From Chaetoceros tenuissimus (taxonomy: Eukaryota; Bacillariophyta; Thalassiosirophyceae; Chaetocerotales; Chaetocerotaceae), in contig BLLK01000052.1 of the NCBI GenBank assembly GCA_021927905.1, positions 2,501-66,500 on the forward strand: a stretch of 64,000 nt of DNA. The letters are read 5' to 3'. Shown in pieces: positions 63,706 through 64,000 of the stretch. A model generated the notes under the pieces. It searched no databases and was not told the DNA's origin. It was given only the letters and a program-made list of their open reading frames with translations. How positions within the stretch are numbered: the first letter of the stretch is position 1; every line of letters starts with the position of its first letter. The translations under genes were made by a program, and so were the position numbers.

Positions 63706-64000
63706 AGCGTTTCCATATGAAACGTATTCCTTCAAGAAGAGCAGTATATAAAATTACTGGAGACGCAACGATTACGGCACCTAGAACAAAAGTAAGTCCA
63801 AAAGTAAATAATTTCCTGAGGAAGCTATATCTAGTCCAACATCCAATTCCCAGTGCAAGAATAACGGCCTGGCACGCAATAGATGCTGCAATCCATACAG
63901 CAAAGATTACACCTAATGTTAGTTTGTTGAGTTTAACTCTGTCAGAACTATGTAGTAAATTCTGTATTGTGCAAAAGGATGCAAGCCATGTAGCGCCAAG
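63695..64000 (-). CDS. Module part 2 paralogue, runs off the window
   Basis: The last 101 codons are visible, ending at TAG 63695-63697. Hydrophobic segments LTLGVIFAVWIAASIACQAV and FTFGLTFVLGAVIVASPVIL align with the last two membrane passes of the gene at 62112, and LEGIRFIWKRLKQ aligns with its end. The N-terminus lies beyond 64000. Confidence 0.75.
   Translation of the reverse strand, partial: LGATWLASFCTIQNLLHSSDRVKLNKLTLGVIFAVWIAASIACQAVILALGIGCWTRYSFLRKLFTFGLTFVLGAVIVASPVILYTALLEGIRFIWKRLKQ

Noticed and set aside
1-64000. CRISPR arrays, rRNA genes and bacterial operons
   Set aside because: No regularly spaced short repeats with unique spacers, no rRNA-like blocks, and introns throughout show a eukaryotic nuclear sequence.

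Overview
The window looks like the subtelomeric end and adjoining gene-dense arm of an AT-rich diatom nuclear chromosome. Evidence: short GT-AG introns (about 65-113 bp), CCCTAA telomere-type repeats, LNR (Notch-like), BspA-type LRR and EF-hand membrane proteins, proteins with bipartite plastid-type presequences, and a family of 'YDWxELP' repeats. A Chaetoceros-like centric diatom is my best guess; the species is inference.

Layout. 1-10242: two tandem copies of a 5,238-bp unit, the first cut by the window edge, each ending in 172-bp repeats and then a (CCCTAA)n tract. Each unit carries one spliced gene for a large unrecognised protein with two SUMO-interaction-like motifs next to the telomeric repeat. 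This is a layout like the yeast Y' element. 10244-11349: two pyrimidine-rich satellites (239 bp and 152 bp). 11350-12349: a broken DUF6729-like (KDZ-type transposon-associated) gene. From 12.8 kb single-copy genes begin: cytochrome P450, long-chain acyl-CoA synthetase, SCP/FCP1-like phosphatase, FkbM methyltransferase, a secreted protein with a frameshift, an ER/secretory coiled-coil membrane protein and a charged orphan.

28.3-35.4 kb: a head-to-head pair of LRR (BspA-like) genes has been triplicated, with a conserved motif in each shared promoter and leftover gene fragments between units. 35.5-42 kb: VPS16, a MYND-finger protein and a multi-pass membrane protein. 42-57 kb: lineage-specific cell-surface and secreted genes. 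These are four members of a small acidic secreted family, two dually acylated YDW-repeat proteins, a YVH1-type zinc protein without phosphatase, two GT92-like glycosyltransferases, two LNR proteins and an EF-hand membrane protein. 56.9-58.6 kb: protein phosphatase 5.

58.9-59.56 kb: the most striking gene. It is a thioredoxin-like protein interrupted by two in-frame TGA codons, the first in a U-x-x-C redox motif, and it is followed by a good SECIS-like hairpin. I read it as a double-selenocysteine selenoprotein. 59.6-64 kb: a plastid-type FAD monooxygenase and a duplicated module of two small membrane proteins, partly decayed, running off the right edge.
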